Shown here piece after piece: positions 1 to 8,367 of a DNA stretch of 38,654 bases; the first letter of the stretch is position 1; each line of letters begins with the position of its first letter. Origin of the DNA: an uncultured Rhodospirillales bacterium (lineage in GTDB: Bacteria; Pseudomonadota; Alphaproteobacteria; Acetobacterales; Acetobacteraceae). The translations under genes and the position numbers were made by a program. Below the pieces are notes generated by a model. That model did no database searches. It was given only the letters and a program-made list of their open reading frames with translations, and was not told the DNA's origin. The DNA lies in the NCBI GenBank assembly GCA_945957135.1, contig CAMFLK010000007.1, positions 1 to 38,654 of the forward strand. Reading direction: 5' to 3'.

Positions 1-19
1 TCTGGGGCCTGAGGCCCCC

Positions 20-66
20 GCCGCGACCTCTTGTCGCGGCAAGGGGTCGAGGGGCAGCGCCCCTCG
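20..66. terminator. Two GC-rich hairpins downstream of the dioxygenase gene
   Basis: Two inverted repeats lie just past the stop codon of the minus-strand dioxygenase gene. One has 8-base arms at 20-27 and 33-40 around a 5-base loop. The other has 8-base arms at 48-55 and 59-66 around a 3-base loop. The nearer hairpin begins about 16 bases after the stop. No T-run follows on the minus strand, so intrinsic termination is only possible; an mRNA-stabilising 3' hairpin or a dispersed GC-rich repeat would look the same. Confidence 0.45.
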
Positions 67-81
67 CCTTCCTTCCTATGC

Positions 82-1302
82 TCACCGTGCATCCGGCACG
101 CGTCGCGTCGCCATGAAGGCGTCGAAGCTTTCACCGCGCATGGAGGCGTACACTTCGAGGTTGGTCACGCCCAACAGCCGGGCGAATTTTTCCAGCACGA
201 AGAAGTTGGCGCCGTGGCGGATCAGGCCGATCCAGTCGCGGTCGCGCACGAGTGTGGTTTCTTCCTCGGTCAGCCCGGCGTCGCGGCAGGCGGTGGTTTC
301 GTCGGCGCGGAAGCGTTCGCGGGCTTCGGGCAGGCGCATGTTCCAGAAGAAGCGGTTGAGGCCGATGCGCGAGACGGCGGTGGGGATATCGAAAGCGTAG
401 GTGCCGTCGATGTTCTCCACGCCTTCGAGCTGGACGTTGCCGGCGGTGCCGGCGCGTTTGGCCGGGGCGTTGTCCTCGAGCACCAGCACGGTCATCGCGG
501 TGGTGGTGGCGAGGTAGTAGTTCTGGTGGATTTTGGTGATGTCGTTGCTGAGCGCGCCGCGCATGGCGAGCCACATGATCTGTTCCACGCTTTCGGCGCC
601 GCCGCGGCGGATGTAGTCCACGTGGCGCAGGCGGGCGAGTTCCTCCGGGTCGTGCTCGATCAGCTCGATGAAGCGCATGTCCCAGTCGGTGTCGTTGAAG
701 CCGGAGCGTTCGCCGTGCACCTGGTGCGACAGGCCGCCGGTGCCCACCACGGCGACGGTGAGGTCCTCGGGGAAGGCCTCGATGGCGCGGCGCACCGCCT
801 GGCCCAGGCGGAAGCAGCGCATGGGCGTGGGCAGCGGGTACTGCACCACGTTCACCTCGATGGGGATGATGGCGCCGGGCCAGCCGGGATTGTGCGGCCA
901 CAGCAGCGGCAGGGGCGAGAACACGCCGTGGTCGAGCGGGCGGTCCTGGAAGACGGAGATGTCGAACTCGTCGTTCACCAGCTGCTCGGCGAGGTGGCGG
1001 GCCAGGGCGGGGTGGCCGGGCACCGGCGGCAGCGGGCGTTTGCCGGCCCCTTCGTCCGCCACTTCGTAGCTCGGCGCGACGCCGAGCGCGAAGGTGGGGT
1101 AGAGGTCGTAGAAGAAGGCGTTCAGATGATCGTTGTAGAAGACGATCATCACGTCCGGCTTCTTCTCGGCGAGCCAGGCGGCAGCGGCCTTGTAGCCGTT
1201 GAACAGCGGCGCCCAGGCCGGCTGCTGCTGCTTGCCCTTGTCGTAGGCCACGCCGATCGTGGGCACATGCGACGAGCCGATTCCGCCGATGATGCGGGCC
1301 AT
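82..1302 (-). CDS. Fused LigB-LigA class III extradiol dioxygenase (gallate/protocatechuate 4,5-dioxygenase type)
   Basis: This 406-residue protein should be a non-haem Fe(II) dioxygenase that opens a catecholic ring next to the hydroxyls. Residues 1-280 match the LigB catalytic fold: GSSHVPT carries His12, YNDH carries His59 (both iron-ligand positions), GGLSHQVHG carries the catalytic-type His193, and a glutamate near 240 in the SVEQIMW stretch fits the third ligand. Residues about 290-395 resemble the small LigA subunit. In protocatechuate 4,5-dioxygenase LigA and LigB are separate chains; a single chain of just over 400 residues is the gallate dioxygenase (DesB/GalA) arrangement. It is the last gene of a minus-strand operon, 10 bases after the isochorismatase-like gene. 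The substrate is not fixed by sequence; gallate, protocatechuate or an N-heteroaromatic diol are all possible. Confidence 0.88.
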   Translation of the reverse strand: MARIIGGIGSSHVPTIGVAYDKGKQQQPAWAPLFNGYKAAAAWLAEKKPDVMIVFYNDHLNAFFYDLYPTFALGVAPSYEVADEGAGKRPLPPVPGHPALARHLAEQLVNDEFDISVFQDRPLDHGVFSPLPLLWPHNPGWPGAIIPIEVNVVQYPLPTPMRCFRLGQAVRRAIEAFPEDLTVAVVGTGGLSHQVHGERSGFNDTDWDMRFIELIEHDPEELARLRHVDYIRRGGAESVEQIMWLAMRGALSNDITKIHQNYYLATTTAMTVLVLEDNAPAKRAGTAGNVQLEGVENIDGTYAFDIPTAVSRIGLNRFFWNMRLPEARERFRADETTACRDAGLTEEETTLVRDRDWIGLIRHGANFFVLEKFARLLGVTNLEVYASMRGESFDAFMATRRVPDAR

Positions 1303-1312
1303 GGCCGTTCCC

Positions 1313-2008
1313 CTATCCCTTCGTCAGCAATGTGGTGAGCACGTCGTCCGTCGTCATCACGTCGCCGAAGCTCTGGAACACCGTGCTGAAGCCGATGGCG
1401 TGGTCTTCCTTGTAGCGGGCGGCGTTGGCATCGTTGGCCATCACCACGCGGTAATCCAGCATCATCGCGTCGCGCGCCGAGGTCTCGCAGCAGAAATTGG
1501 TCAGCATGCCCGTGACGATCACGTTGCGGATGCCGCGCGCCGCGAGTTTGTCAGGCAGGTCTGACTGGCCGGGGATGAAGGCGCTGAACCGGTGCTTGGT
1601 GGCCAGGATGTCGCCGGCCTGCACGTCGAGGTCGCGGTGCAGCGCGTGGCCCGGCGCGCCCTCGGTGAGGTTGTCGCGGTGGCGCGCGGCGGCGGCGGGC
1701 GTGAAGAAATTGTCGTGATAGAGCGGCCACAGGCTGCGGCCGTTCTCGCCGGCGGTCATGCTCACCCACGCCACCGCCCCACCCGCCGCGCGCACGCCGG
1801 CGGCGAGGCGGTTGATGTGGGGGATGATGGCGACGGCCGGCGGCACGTCGTCCACATAGAAATGCTGCATGTCGATCACCACCAGCGCCGTTTCCGGTCC
1901 GGCGAAACGGTCGAACACCCGCAGCCGGCCGCGCTTCTTCATCACACGGTCGATCACGTAGTCCGGCATGTCCACGGCAGCGCAGGCGGCGAGGGCGTCG
2001 TCAGGCAT
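1313..2008 (-). CDS. Isochorismatase-family cysteine hydrolase
   Basis: A 231-residue cytoplasmic hydrolase of the isochorismatase-like fold, a family that includes amidases such as maleamate, ureidoacrylate and N-carbamoylsarcosine amidohydrolases. The triad is intact: Asp46 in VVIDMQHFY, Lys138 in ATKHRFSAF and Cys173 in TGMLTNFCCETSARDA. The ATG at 2006-2008 lies 5 bases after the stop of the upstream binding-protein gene; the open frame runs further upstream, but there it overlaps that gene and reads as shadow. Placed between a solute-binding protein and a ring-cleaving dioxygenase, it may hydrolyse an amide formed after ring opening, as maleamate amidase does in nicotinate and hydroxypyridine pathways. 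That role is inference. True isochorismate hydrolysis is unlikely here, as no siderophore genes are near. Confidence 0.88.
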   Translation of the reverse strand: MPDDALAACAAVDMPDYVIDRVMKKRGRLRVFDRFAGPETALVVIDMQHFYVDDVPPAVAIIPHINRLAAGVRAAGGAVAWVSMTAGENGRSLWPLYHDNFFTPAAAARHRDNLTEGAPGHALHRDLDVQAGDILATKHRFSAFIPGQSDLPDKLAARGIRNVIVTGMLTNFCCETSARDAMMLDYRVVMANDANAARYKEDHAIGFSTVFQSFGDVMTTDDVLTTLLTKG

Positions 2009-2013
2009 GGCGT

Positions 2014-3588
2014 TCAGCCCCTGTTCAACTGGACGTTCCAGAACTTCGCGAAGCCTGGCAGCAGGCCCGTCAGGCCACGGCGATAGGCGGTCGGCTGCAG
2101 AATTTGGCCCAGCGGCAGATGCGGCGCAAACGCGAACAGGGCGCGCTGGATGTCGTCGCAGGCGGCGTGGCGGGCGGCATCGTCGGGGGCCGCCAGCCAG
2201 GCGGCGCGGCCGGCCTCCAGCGCCGGCGCGTCCGGCCAGCCGTACCAGGCGGATTTGCCGTTGCCGCGCAGCTGGAAGGCCTCGGCCGGGCTCAGCGCGC
2301 CTGCGATGGCCGAGGGGAAGCAGCTCCAGCCGCCCTTGTCCACCGGCTCGCGGCTGGTGCGGCGCTGGAACATCGTCGCCGCGTCCATCGCCTGGAGATC
2401 GACATTCAGCCCCAGCTTGCGGAACAGGTCCGCGCCCATCTGGGCCATCACGGAGTTCACCGGATGGTCGGTGGGATACAGCACCACCGTGCGCTCGCCC
2501 TTGTAGCCGGCCTCGGCGATCGCCTTGCGCATCGGCGCGATGTCGGTGGTGGAGAACAGCGCGTCGAACCCCACCCCGCTGGCTTCCGGCGCGTGCGGAT
2601 TGAACGCGCCCATCTTGACGTGCCACAGGCTGCGATCGTCGGTGAAGGCCTGCATGAACTCGGCCTGGTTCACCGCCGCCAGCACGGCGCGGCGGATGGC
2701 CGGATTGTCGAAGGGAGGGTGCAGCGTGTTGAAGCGCAGGATGGCCATCACCCCATCCTGGTCGTTCACCCGCACGGTCAGGCCGGGGCTCTTGCGCAGC
2801 ATGGGCTGCAAGTCCGGTGTGGCGGCCTCCCACCAATCCACCTCACCGGCGGCCAGCGCGTTGGCCACCGTGGCGGGCTCGGGCATGATCACCCATTCCA
2901 CGCGGTCCACGAACACGCGCTTGGGACCGCTGGTGAGTCCCACCGGCCCGTCGGCGCGCGGCACGTAATCGGCGAAACGTTCATAGACCAGGCGCGAGCC
3001 GGGCACCCGCTCGCCGGCGACGAAGCGGAACGGGCCGGAGCCGACAATCTCCGCCACCGGCTTGTTGGGCGGGGCGGACGCGATGCGGGCGGGCATGATC
3101 ACCGGCACGTTCGGCTCGATCTTGCCCAGCGCCTCCGGCAGCAGCGGGAAGGGACGGGAGAGGCGGAAGCGCAGCCGGCGGTCGTCCAGCTCCGCCAGCT
3201 CGTCCGTCACCGCGAACAGCGTGGCGCCGAACCCGTCCACCGCCGACCAGCGGCGCAGGCTGGCCACCACGTCGCGCGCCAGCACCGGCTCGCCGTCGTG
3301 GAATTTCAGGCCGGGGCGCAGGGTGAGCACCCATTCGCGCCCATCCTTCTCCACGCTGTGGCCTTCCACCATCTGCGGCTGCGGCGCTTCCTTGTCGTCG
3401 AGACCATAGAGCGTGTCCCAGACCAGGAAGGCATGGTTGCGCACCTGGGCAGCCGTGTTGGCGATGGGGTCGAGCACCGGCAGATCGACATTGGGCACGA
3501 AGCGCAGCACCGGTGCCGCGGCGGCACGCACGGCGGGCGCCGCCAGGGCGGACGCGGCCAGCGCGCCCAGGAAGGTCCGGCGTTTCAT
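2014..3588 (-). CDS. Tat-exported ABC transporter solute-binding protein, family 5
   Basis: A 524-residue periplasmic receptor of the peptide/nickel/opine family (SBP_bac_5). The N-terminus MKRRTFLGALAASALAAP has a twin-arginine followed by a hydrophobic stretch and an AxA-like site (AVRA) near residue 22, so Tat export is likely. Family features include LRFVPNVDLPVLDP at the mature start, a LRPGLKFHDGEPV segment and GSGPFRFVAGERVPGSR. A purine-rich GGGGGG tract lies just before the ATG. No permease or ATPase gene is in this operon. It is clearly a paralogue of the binding protein at 26097-27647, sharing the GSGPFR-(11-12)-DYVPR block and the DRVEW-(8)-TVA block. Its co-transcription with catabolic enzymes suggests an aromatic or amide ligand over a peptide. 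Confidence 0.9.
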   Translation of the reverse strand: MKRRTFLGALAASALAAPAVRAAAAPVLRFVPNVDLPVLDPIANTAAQVRNHAFLVWDTLYGLDDKEAPQPQMVEGHSVEKDGREWVLTLRPGLKFHDGEPVLARDVVASLRRWSAVDGFGATLFAVTDELAELDDRRLRFRLSRPFPLLPEALGKIEPNVPVIMPARIASAPPNKPVAEIVGSGPFRFVAGERVPGSRLVYERFADYVPRADGPVGLTSGPKRVFVDRVEWVIMPEPATVANALAAGEVDWWEAATPDLQPMLRKSPGLTVRVNDQDGVMAILRFNTLHPPFDNPAIRRAVLAAVNQAEFMQAFTDDRSLWHVKMGAFNPHAPEASGVGFDALFSTTDIAPMRKAIAEAGYKGERTVVLYPTDHPVNSVMAQMGADLFRKLGLNVDLQAMDAATMFQRRTSREPVDKGGWSCFPSAIAGALSPAEAFQLRGNGKSAWYGWPDAPALEAGRAAWLAAPDDAARHAACDDIQRALFAFAPHLPLGQILQPTAYRRGLTGLLPGFAKFWNVQLNRG

Positions 3589-3617
3589 GTTTCCCCCCGT
3601 GGACAGTTTTTATGGGT

Positions 3618-4493
3618 TCAGTCAGCGGCGGCGCGAGGCTGCATGGCGGCGGTGAGGCCGTCGAGCAGCGCGTCGAGATCGGTGGCGGCCAGCGCCTCGC
3701 GCGGCATTTGCCGCCCCTGCGCGCCCGCCCAGTCCTGCCGCTCGGCGATGGCGCGGCTGAGCAGCGGCTCCACCCCGGCATCGGCCACGGTGCGCGCCAC
3801 CTCGCGCATCTCCTCGGCGCGGCGGCGGCCATGGACCAGGGCGCGGCTGATGACGTATCGGGCCAGCTTGCGCCAATCCTCGTGCGGCAGCGTGTCGCCG
3901 AGCGAGCCGAGCACCTCGTCCTCCACGCCGTAGTGGCGGGCGGCGAGCATGCATTCGGTGGTCAGCGCCTCCAGCCCCTTGATCATCACGCTGCGGCACA
4001 TCTTCACGGAGGAGGCGCGGCCGATCTCCGGCGAGAACACGGTGAGGTCCATGCCCAGCCCGTCCATCGCGCGCTGGAACGCCTCGGCATGGGGCCCACC
4101 GAGCAGCATCGGCGTGCCGATCCCCCTAGGCGGCACGCTGGCCATCACCGCCGCCTCCACATAGCGGCCGCCGACCTCGGTGATCACCCGCGCGGCGTCG
4201 CGCTTGGCCTCCGGCGAGACAGAATTCACGTCCACCACCAGCGGCGCATGGGCCAAGCCGTCGGCCAGGGAGCGCATCGCCTGCGGCACCGCGGCAGCCG
4301 TGACGGCAACGATCACCACCTCGGCGGCCCGGGCGGCGGTGGCCGCATCGGCGGCAACGGCGATGCCGACGGCGCGCCCGCGCGCCGCGGCGTCGATGTC
4401 ATAGCCGGATATCGTGGTGATGCCGGCACGGGCGAGGTCGCGAGCGAAGATGGTGCCCACCTCGCCCAGCCCTACGATCGCGAATGTCGCCAT
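3618..4493 (-). CDS. NAD(P)-binding dehydrogenase with DUF1932-type C-terminus
   Basis: A 291-residue protein resembling 6-phosphogluconate/beta-hydroxyacid dehydrogenases. It begins with a Rossmann motif, AIVGLGEVGTIFARDLARAG, with VVDVNSVSP and GGRYVEAAVMASVPPRGIGTP typical of the cofactor domain. Residues about 195-265 (SSVKMCRSVMIKGLEAL onward) match the helical DUF1932 domain; the conserved Lys of beta-hydroxyacid dehydrogenases aligns with SSVKM. It is the first gene of the minus-strand operon, 29 bases before the binding-protein gene. It probably oxidises or reduces a hydroxy acid or semialdehyde in the same pathway as the dioxygenase; the substrate is unknown. Its upstream space holds one copy of the A/T-rich two-hairpin element. 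Confidence 0.82.
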   Translation of the reverse strand: MATFAIVGLGEVGTIFARDLARAGITTISGYDIDAAARGRAVGIAVAADAATAARAAEVVIVAVTAAAVPQAMRSLADGLAHAPLVVDVNSVSPEAKRDAARVITEVGGRYVEAAVMASVPPRGIGTPMLLGGPHAEAFQRAMDGLGMDLTVFSPEIGRASSVKMCRSVMIKGLEALTTECMLAARHYGVEDEVLGSLGDTLPHEDWRKLARYVISRALVHGRRRAEEMREVARTVADAGVEPLLSRAIAERQDWAGAQGRQMPREALAATDLDALLDGLTAAMQPRAAAD

Positions 4494-4611
4494 TGGACGC
4501 GCCTTTCCCCCATTTCCCGCGACGCCTCGCTAGGCGACGGGGGCGGTTCTGTCCAATTGCTTCTTGTGCGTGGGATATGAGAGGGGGTTATAGGTCGAGA
4601 AGGAAGGAAGA

Positions 4612-4729
4612 ATCTTCTTTTTCTGAAGAAAAAGAAGCAAAAAGCCTTTTGCTTGTTATTCTCCGCACAGCAACGCCTTGGCACGCCTTTCGGGCAAAAG
4701 TTTCTTGGTTCTTTTTTTCAAAAAAGAAC
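4612..4729 (-). repeat. A/T-rich two-hairpin intergenic element, copy A
   Basis: A 118-base element very unlike its GC-rich surroundings. A 33-base block (4612-4644) holds a hairpin whose 10-base arms are 4614-4623 (CTTCTTTTTC) and 4628-4637. A 25-base block (4705-4729) holds a hairpin with 10-base arms at 4708-4717 and 4720-4729. Both blocks recur without a mismatch, in reverse complement, at 25938-26058. The 60 bases between them are diverged. Read on the minus strand, the second hairpin begins 12 bases after the stop of the phosphodiesterase gene, and the whole element precedes the DUF1932 dehydrogenase gene. Neither hairpin is followed by a clean T-run. Possible roles are a bidirectional terminator, an mRNA processing or stability element, or a small non-autonomous mobile repeat. 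Confidence 0.8.
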
Positions 4730-4740
4730 GCCTTATCTTT

Positions 4741-6156
4741 CTATGTCGTTTCCAATCGCATCCCCGCGTCGAGATAGACCTGCCGCCCCAGCCGCCGGCG
4801 CGCGACGCGCTGGGCATAGCCGTGGCCGGCCGCTTCCCAGCTTTCCGGTGCCGCAGCCATGGCGGGCGGGGAACCGCCATCCAGGGCTTCGGCCAGCACA
4901 CGGCCGTCCATGCCGGCGGCGCCGTCGGCGTCCAGCAGGGCGAGGGCGGTGGGGGCGATGTCCGGCAGGCCGGCCGGCCATTCGGTCACGATGCCACGGC
5001 GCACACGGCTGCCCGCCAGCATCAGCACGGTGCGCAGTTCAGCCGCCGACAGACCGCCATGCGTGCCACCGCCCAGCGGCAGTTTGCCGTCGTGCAGGGT
5101 GTTGCCAGGCAGGCCGAGGGGCGAGAGATCAGGCCCGGCGCGCAGGGTGAACAGCACCGGGGCGGCACGCTCGTGCTCGGCCATCAGCACGCTGCGCGGC
5201 AGCACGCCCGGCGGCAGGTCGGCGCCGTCGGCCGCGAACACGCAGCCGGCCCAGTCCTGCCGGGTGAGCCATTCCGCCATTTCAGCGATGCGCGCCGCGT
5301 CGCCGCCCGGCACCATCACCCCGCCGCTGGAGCCGGCCAGCACGGTGCAGTCCGCGAAACCGCCATGCCGCGCCAGTGCCCCTGCCACACCCACCTGCCC
5401 GGTGATGGTGGCCTGGCCGTGATCGGAGGCGACCATCACCTGCAGCGTGTCGCGATGGGGCCCGGCCTGCCAATCGTCCAGGATGCGGCCGAAGGCGGCG
5501 TCGACCCGGCGCAGCGCGGCGCGCTGGTCCGGCGTGCCGAGGCCGGCGTAATGGCCCGAAGTATCCGGCTCGCACAGCCACAGGATGGTCGCGTCCGGCG
5601 GGTCGGGCAGAAGATGGGCGCGGAAGGCCTCGGCGATCCACTCCGCCCGGGCGGGGGCGTCGTCGGGTGGCGGGGCAAGCCGGGCGAGCAGGGCACGGCC
5701 CGCGGCGGAGCAGGCGGCGGGGCCATGCGCGGACAGGGTGACCTGTCCGAGAATGTCGGCGCGCGGGTTGAGCACATGGCTCTGGCCGGTGGAGCCGCTG
5801 CTGAGTACGGCGAAGCGCCGCCCCTGGGCCGCGAGATGCTCGGCCAGGGTGGGCGCCTGCACGACCGGCGCACCCATCGCCGCCTCCCACGCCTCCAGCG
5901 CCGCCTTGCTGCCGGTATCGATCGACCGCGCGGGATCCGCCGGGTCGGCGATGCGGTTGGCCACCACGCCGTGCCGGCGCGGCAGGCAGCCGGTGGCGAT
6001 GGAGGCGGAGCACACCCGCGTTTCCGACGGGAACACGGAACGGGCGGCGGCGAAGCGCGTGCCCATGGCGGCGAAGCGCCGCAGGTTGGGCGTGGCCTCC
6101 GCCTCGATCGCATCAGGGCGCAGGCCATCGAACACGACGAGAAGGAACCGGGTCAT
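4741..6156 (-). CDS. Type I phosphodiesterase / nucleotide pyrophosphatase (alkaline phosphatase superfamily)
   Basis: A 471-residue metal-dependent phospho-ester hydrolase. The start MTRFLLVVFDGLRPD gives the first metal-binding Asp10. FPSETRVCSASIATG places Thr46 at the nucleophile position of nucleotide pyrophosphatases (FPTxT), and CLPRRHGVVAN matches the GxxPxxHG stretch. CEPDTSGHYAG, VASDHGQAT and GTHGG supply the remaining metal-ligand Asp and His. No signal peptide or transmembrane segment is visible, so a cytoplasmic location is likely; eukaryotic NPPs are exported. It is transcribed away from the Ehr operon, and its 3' end abuts repeat copy A. The substrate could be a nucleotide sugar, dinucleotide, phosphonate or phosphodiester; the sequence does not decide. 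Confidence 0.87.
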   Translation of the reverse strand: MTRFLLVVFDGLRPDAIEAEATPNLRRFAAMGTRFAAARSVFPSETRVCSASIATGCLPRRHGVVANRIADPADPARSIDTGSKAALEAWEAAMGAPVVQAPTLAEHLAAQGRRFAVLSSGSTGQSHVLNPRADILGQVTLSAHGPAACSAAGRALLARLAPPPDDAPARAEWIAEAFRAHLLPDPPDATILWLCEPDTSGHYAGLGTPDQRAALRRVDAAFGRILDDWQAGPHRDTLQVMVASDHGQATITGQVGVAGALARHGGFADCTVLAGSSGGVMVPGGDAARIAEMAEWLTRQDWAGCVFAADGADLPPGVLPRSVLMAEHERAAPVLFTLRAGPDLSPLGLPGNTLHDGKLPLGGGTHGGLSAAELRTVLMLAGSRVRRGIVTEWPAGLPDIAPTALALLDADGAAGMDGRVLAEALDGGSPPAMAAAPESWEAAGHGYAQRVARRRLGRQVYLDAGMRLETT

Positions 6157-6211
6157 GGCGGCTGTTTAGTCGGCGGAGGCGCGGGCGGCCAGGGTGTGGG
6201 CCATGTCGTTT

Positions 6212-6238
6212 CGATACGGATTATATATCGTTACGGAT
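6212..6238. promoter_or_regulatory. A/T-rich divergent promoter region with inverted and direct repeats
   Basis: The 162-base space between the divergent phosphodiesterase and Ehr genes holds one A/T-rich island. On the minus strand 6225-6220 reads TATAAT, a perfect -10 box about 64 bases before the phosphodiesterase start, though no good -35 stands 17 bases before it. The island also has the inverted repeat CGATA-N9-TATCG (6212-6230) and a 7-base direct repeat TACGGAT at 6215-6221 and 6232-6238, which could bind a regulator. The 10-mer TCGTTCTCTT occurs at 6238-6247 and again at 6292-6301. These are sequence observations; no regulator is identified. Confidence 0.4.
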
Positions 6239-6318
6239 CGTTCTCTTGCTCTTCCTGGGCGCGCGCGGCGTTGCTAGGCTTCCCGCGTGAGTCGTTCTCT
6301 TCGCCCGCCCCGACCGGC

Positions 6319-8367
6319 ATGACCGAGCTCGCCCTGCCCGGCGCGGCGCTGGCCGTGTGCCTGCTGCTCGCCCTGGCGCTGGTTTCGCCTTTCCTGTCGC
6401 CGAAGATGCGCGCCAGGGTTGTGGCTTGGGGCTGCGTTGTGCCCTGCGCCGTCACCGCCTTGCTGGCCGCCTGCGTGCTGATCGGTGGTGGTGTGGGCAC
6501 GCTCGCCGTGCCGCTGGGGCCGGCCGGAGCGGGCATGGTGCTGGCGCTGGACGGGCTCTCCGCGTTCTTCCTGCTGCTGCTGATGCTGGTCGCCACCGCG
6601 GCGTCGGGCAGCGCGCTCGATGGCCATGCCGAGCCGGTCACCGCCCCGTTCCTGCCGCTGTTCATCGCCGCCATGGCGCTCACCCTGCTGGCCGCCGACG
6701 CGTTCAGCCTGATGCTGGGTTGGGAGCTGATGTCGGTCGCCGCCGCGGCCCTGGTTCTCACCGGCCACCGCGACCCCGACACGCGCGCCGCCGCGCTGCT
6801 GTTCAGCGGCATGGCGATTCTCGGCGCGGTGTGCCTGTTCCCCGCGCTCGGCCTGCTGGCCCAGGGAGGGGGTCAAGGCGGCGCCCAAGGGGGGATATGG
6901 GATTGGCGTTTCGCCTCCATGCGCGCCCATCCGCCGGAAGGACTGCGCGCGAGCGCGGTGCTGCTGCTGGCGCTGATCGGCGCGGGGTCCAAGGCCGGGC
7001 TGGCGCCGCTGCATGTCTGGCTGCCCCCGGCCCATGCCAACGCGCCGGGCCATGTCTCGGCGCTGATGTCGGGCGCGATGACCAAGATCGCCCTCTACGT
7101 TCTGGTGCGGTTGGTGTTCGACCTGTGTGGACCGGCCCAGCCGCTGTGGTGGGGCCTGCCGCTGATGCTGCTGGGGGTGGCCGGCGCGGTGCTGGGCGGG
7201 CTGCGGGCGAATGTGGAGGGAGACATCAAATCCGTCCTCGCCTGCTCCACCATCGAGAATGTCGGACTGATCGCCGTGGGGTTCGGCCTCGCCCTGCTGG
7301 CGCGGGCGGCGGACCTGCCCCCGCTCGCGGCGCTGGCGATGGGCGGCGCGCTGCTGCACGCGATCGCCCACGCCATGTTCAAGTCGCTGCTGTTCCTCGG
7401 CGCCGGCGCGGTGCAGCACGGGGCGCGCACCCGCCGGCTGGACCGGCTGGGCGGGCTGGTTCACACCATGCCGATCACCACCGCCTGTGTGATGGCGGGC
7501 GCCGCCTGCGCCGCCGGCCTGCCGCCGAGTGCGGGGTTCGCCGGCGAGTGGATGCTGTTCCAGGCCGCCCTGGCCGCCGCCCGGGTGGGCGGGCTGGGCG
7601 TGCAGGTGGCGGTGGTCGGCGTGGCCACGCTGATGGTGCTGGCCGCCGCCTTGGCGGCCGCCGCCGCGGTGCGGCTGGTCGGCATCGCCTTCCTCGGCCG
7701 CCCGCGTTCGCCGCTCGCTGCCGGGGCGGAGGAGGTGGCGCGGCCGGCCCATGCCGCGATGGTGGGGCTCGGAATCGCCGCGCTGCTGATCGGGTTGCTG
7801 CCCGGCTGGGTGCTGGTGCTGGCCCAGGACCCCGTTCACCGCTTCGCCGGCGGCCTCGGCGGCGTGCGCGACGCCGCACTGGTCGTGGCCCCCGCGGCCG
7901 ACGCGCCGGGCTATGCGGCGCCGGCCATCGCCGTGCTGCTCGGCCTCGCCGCCATCGCCGTGGCCTGGGCGATGCGCCGCTGGGCGGTGCCGGGCATGCG
8001 GCGCGGACCTGCCTGGGATTGCGGCTTCGGCGCGCCGCCGCCCTGGCTGCCCTTCGGCGACCCCGCCACCCAATACGGTGGCGCCAGCTTCGGCCAGCCC
8101 TTGCGCCGCAGCCTGGGCGCCGGCCTGCTGGCGGCGCGCGAGGCGGTGGACATGCCCGAGCCGGGCGAGACGCGGCCGGCCCAGCTGACGGTGACGTTGC
8201 ACGATCCGGCGGAGGCCGGGCTGTTCGCCCCCGCCGCCGCGCTGCGCGATCGCCTCTCCGTCTTCGCCGACCGCATGCAGCTGCTCAACGTGCGGGCCAC
8301 GCTGTCGGTGATGTTCGCGGTGCTGGTGCTGTTCTTGGCCGCCATCTCGGTGATCCAGCAATGGTGA
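6319..8367 (+). CDS. hyfB: Ehr complex antiporter-like subunit, HyfB type
   Basis: A 682-residue, very hydrophobic subunit of the complex I NuoL/M/N antiporter-like family, most like hydrogenase-4 subunit B. Ion-path residues are present: Glu in LMLGWELMSV, Lys in GSKAGLAPLHVWLPPAH, and His and Lys in LLHAIAHAMFKSLLF. The C-terminal tail AWDCGFGAPPPWLPFG then GGASFGQPLRRSLGAG is typical of HyfB rather than NuoL. The ATG at 6319 is the first start giving a normal HyfB N-terminus (MTELALPGAALAV); no clear Shine-Dalgarno precedes it, so the start is moderately sure. It overlaps the next gene by 7 bases and leads a six-gene operon. It should move H+ or Na+ across the inner membrane. Confidence 0.9.
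   Translation: MTELALPGAALAVCLLLALALVSPFLSPKMRARVVAWGCVVPCAVTALLAACVLIGGGVGTLAVPLGPAGAGMVLALDGLSAFFLLLLMLVATAASGSALDGHAEPVTAPFLPLFIAAMALTLLAADAFSLMLGWELMSVAAAALVLTGHRDPDTRAAALLFSGMAILGAVCLFPALGLLAQGGGQGGAQGGIWDWRFASMRAHPPEGLRASAVLLLALIGAGSKAGLAPLHVWLPPAHANAPGHVSALMSGAMTKIALYVLVRLVFDLCGPAQPLWWGLPLMLLGVAGAVLGGLRANVEGDIKSVLACSTIENVGLIAVGFGLALLARAADLPPLAALAMGGALLHAIAHAMFKSLLFLGAGAVQHGARTRRLDRLGGLVHTMPITTACVMAGAACAAGLPPSAGFAGEWMLFQAALAAARVGGLGVQVAVVGVATLMVLAAALAAAAAVRLVGIAFLGRPRSPLAAGAEEVARPAHAAMVGLGIAALLIGLLPGWVLVLAQDPVHRFAGGLGGVRDAALVVAPAADAPGYAAPAIAVLLGLAAIAVAWAMRRWAVPGMRRGPAWDCGFGAPPPWLPFGDPATQYGGASFGQPLRRSLGAGLLAAREAVDMPEPGETRPAQLTVTLHDPAEAGLFAPAAALRDRLSVFADRMQLLNVRATLSVMFAVLVLFLAAISVIQQW

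Noticed and set aside
2104..3933. 609-residue plus-strand open frame opposite the binding-protein gene
   Set aside because: It is a shadow of the strong codon bias of the minus-strand genes: His-, Arg- and Gly-rich translation with no domain, crossing two real genes.
6274..8361. 695-residue minus-strand open frame opposite hyfB
   Set aside because: Gln-, His- and Arg-rich shadow of a hydrophobic plus-strand gene; no recognisable fold.
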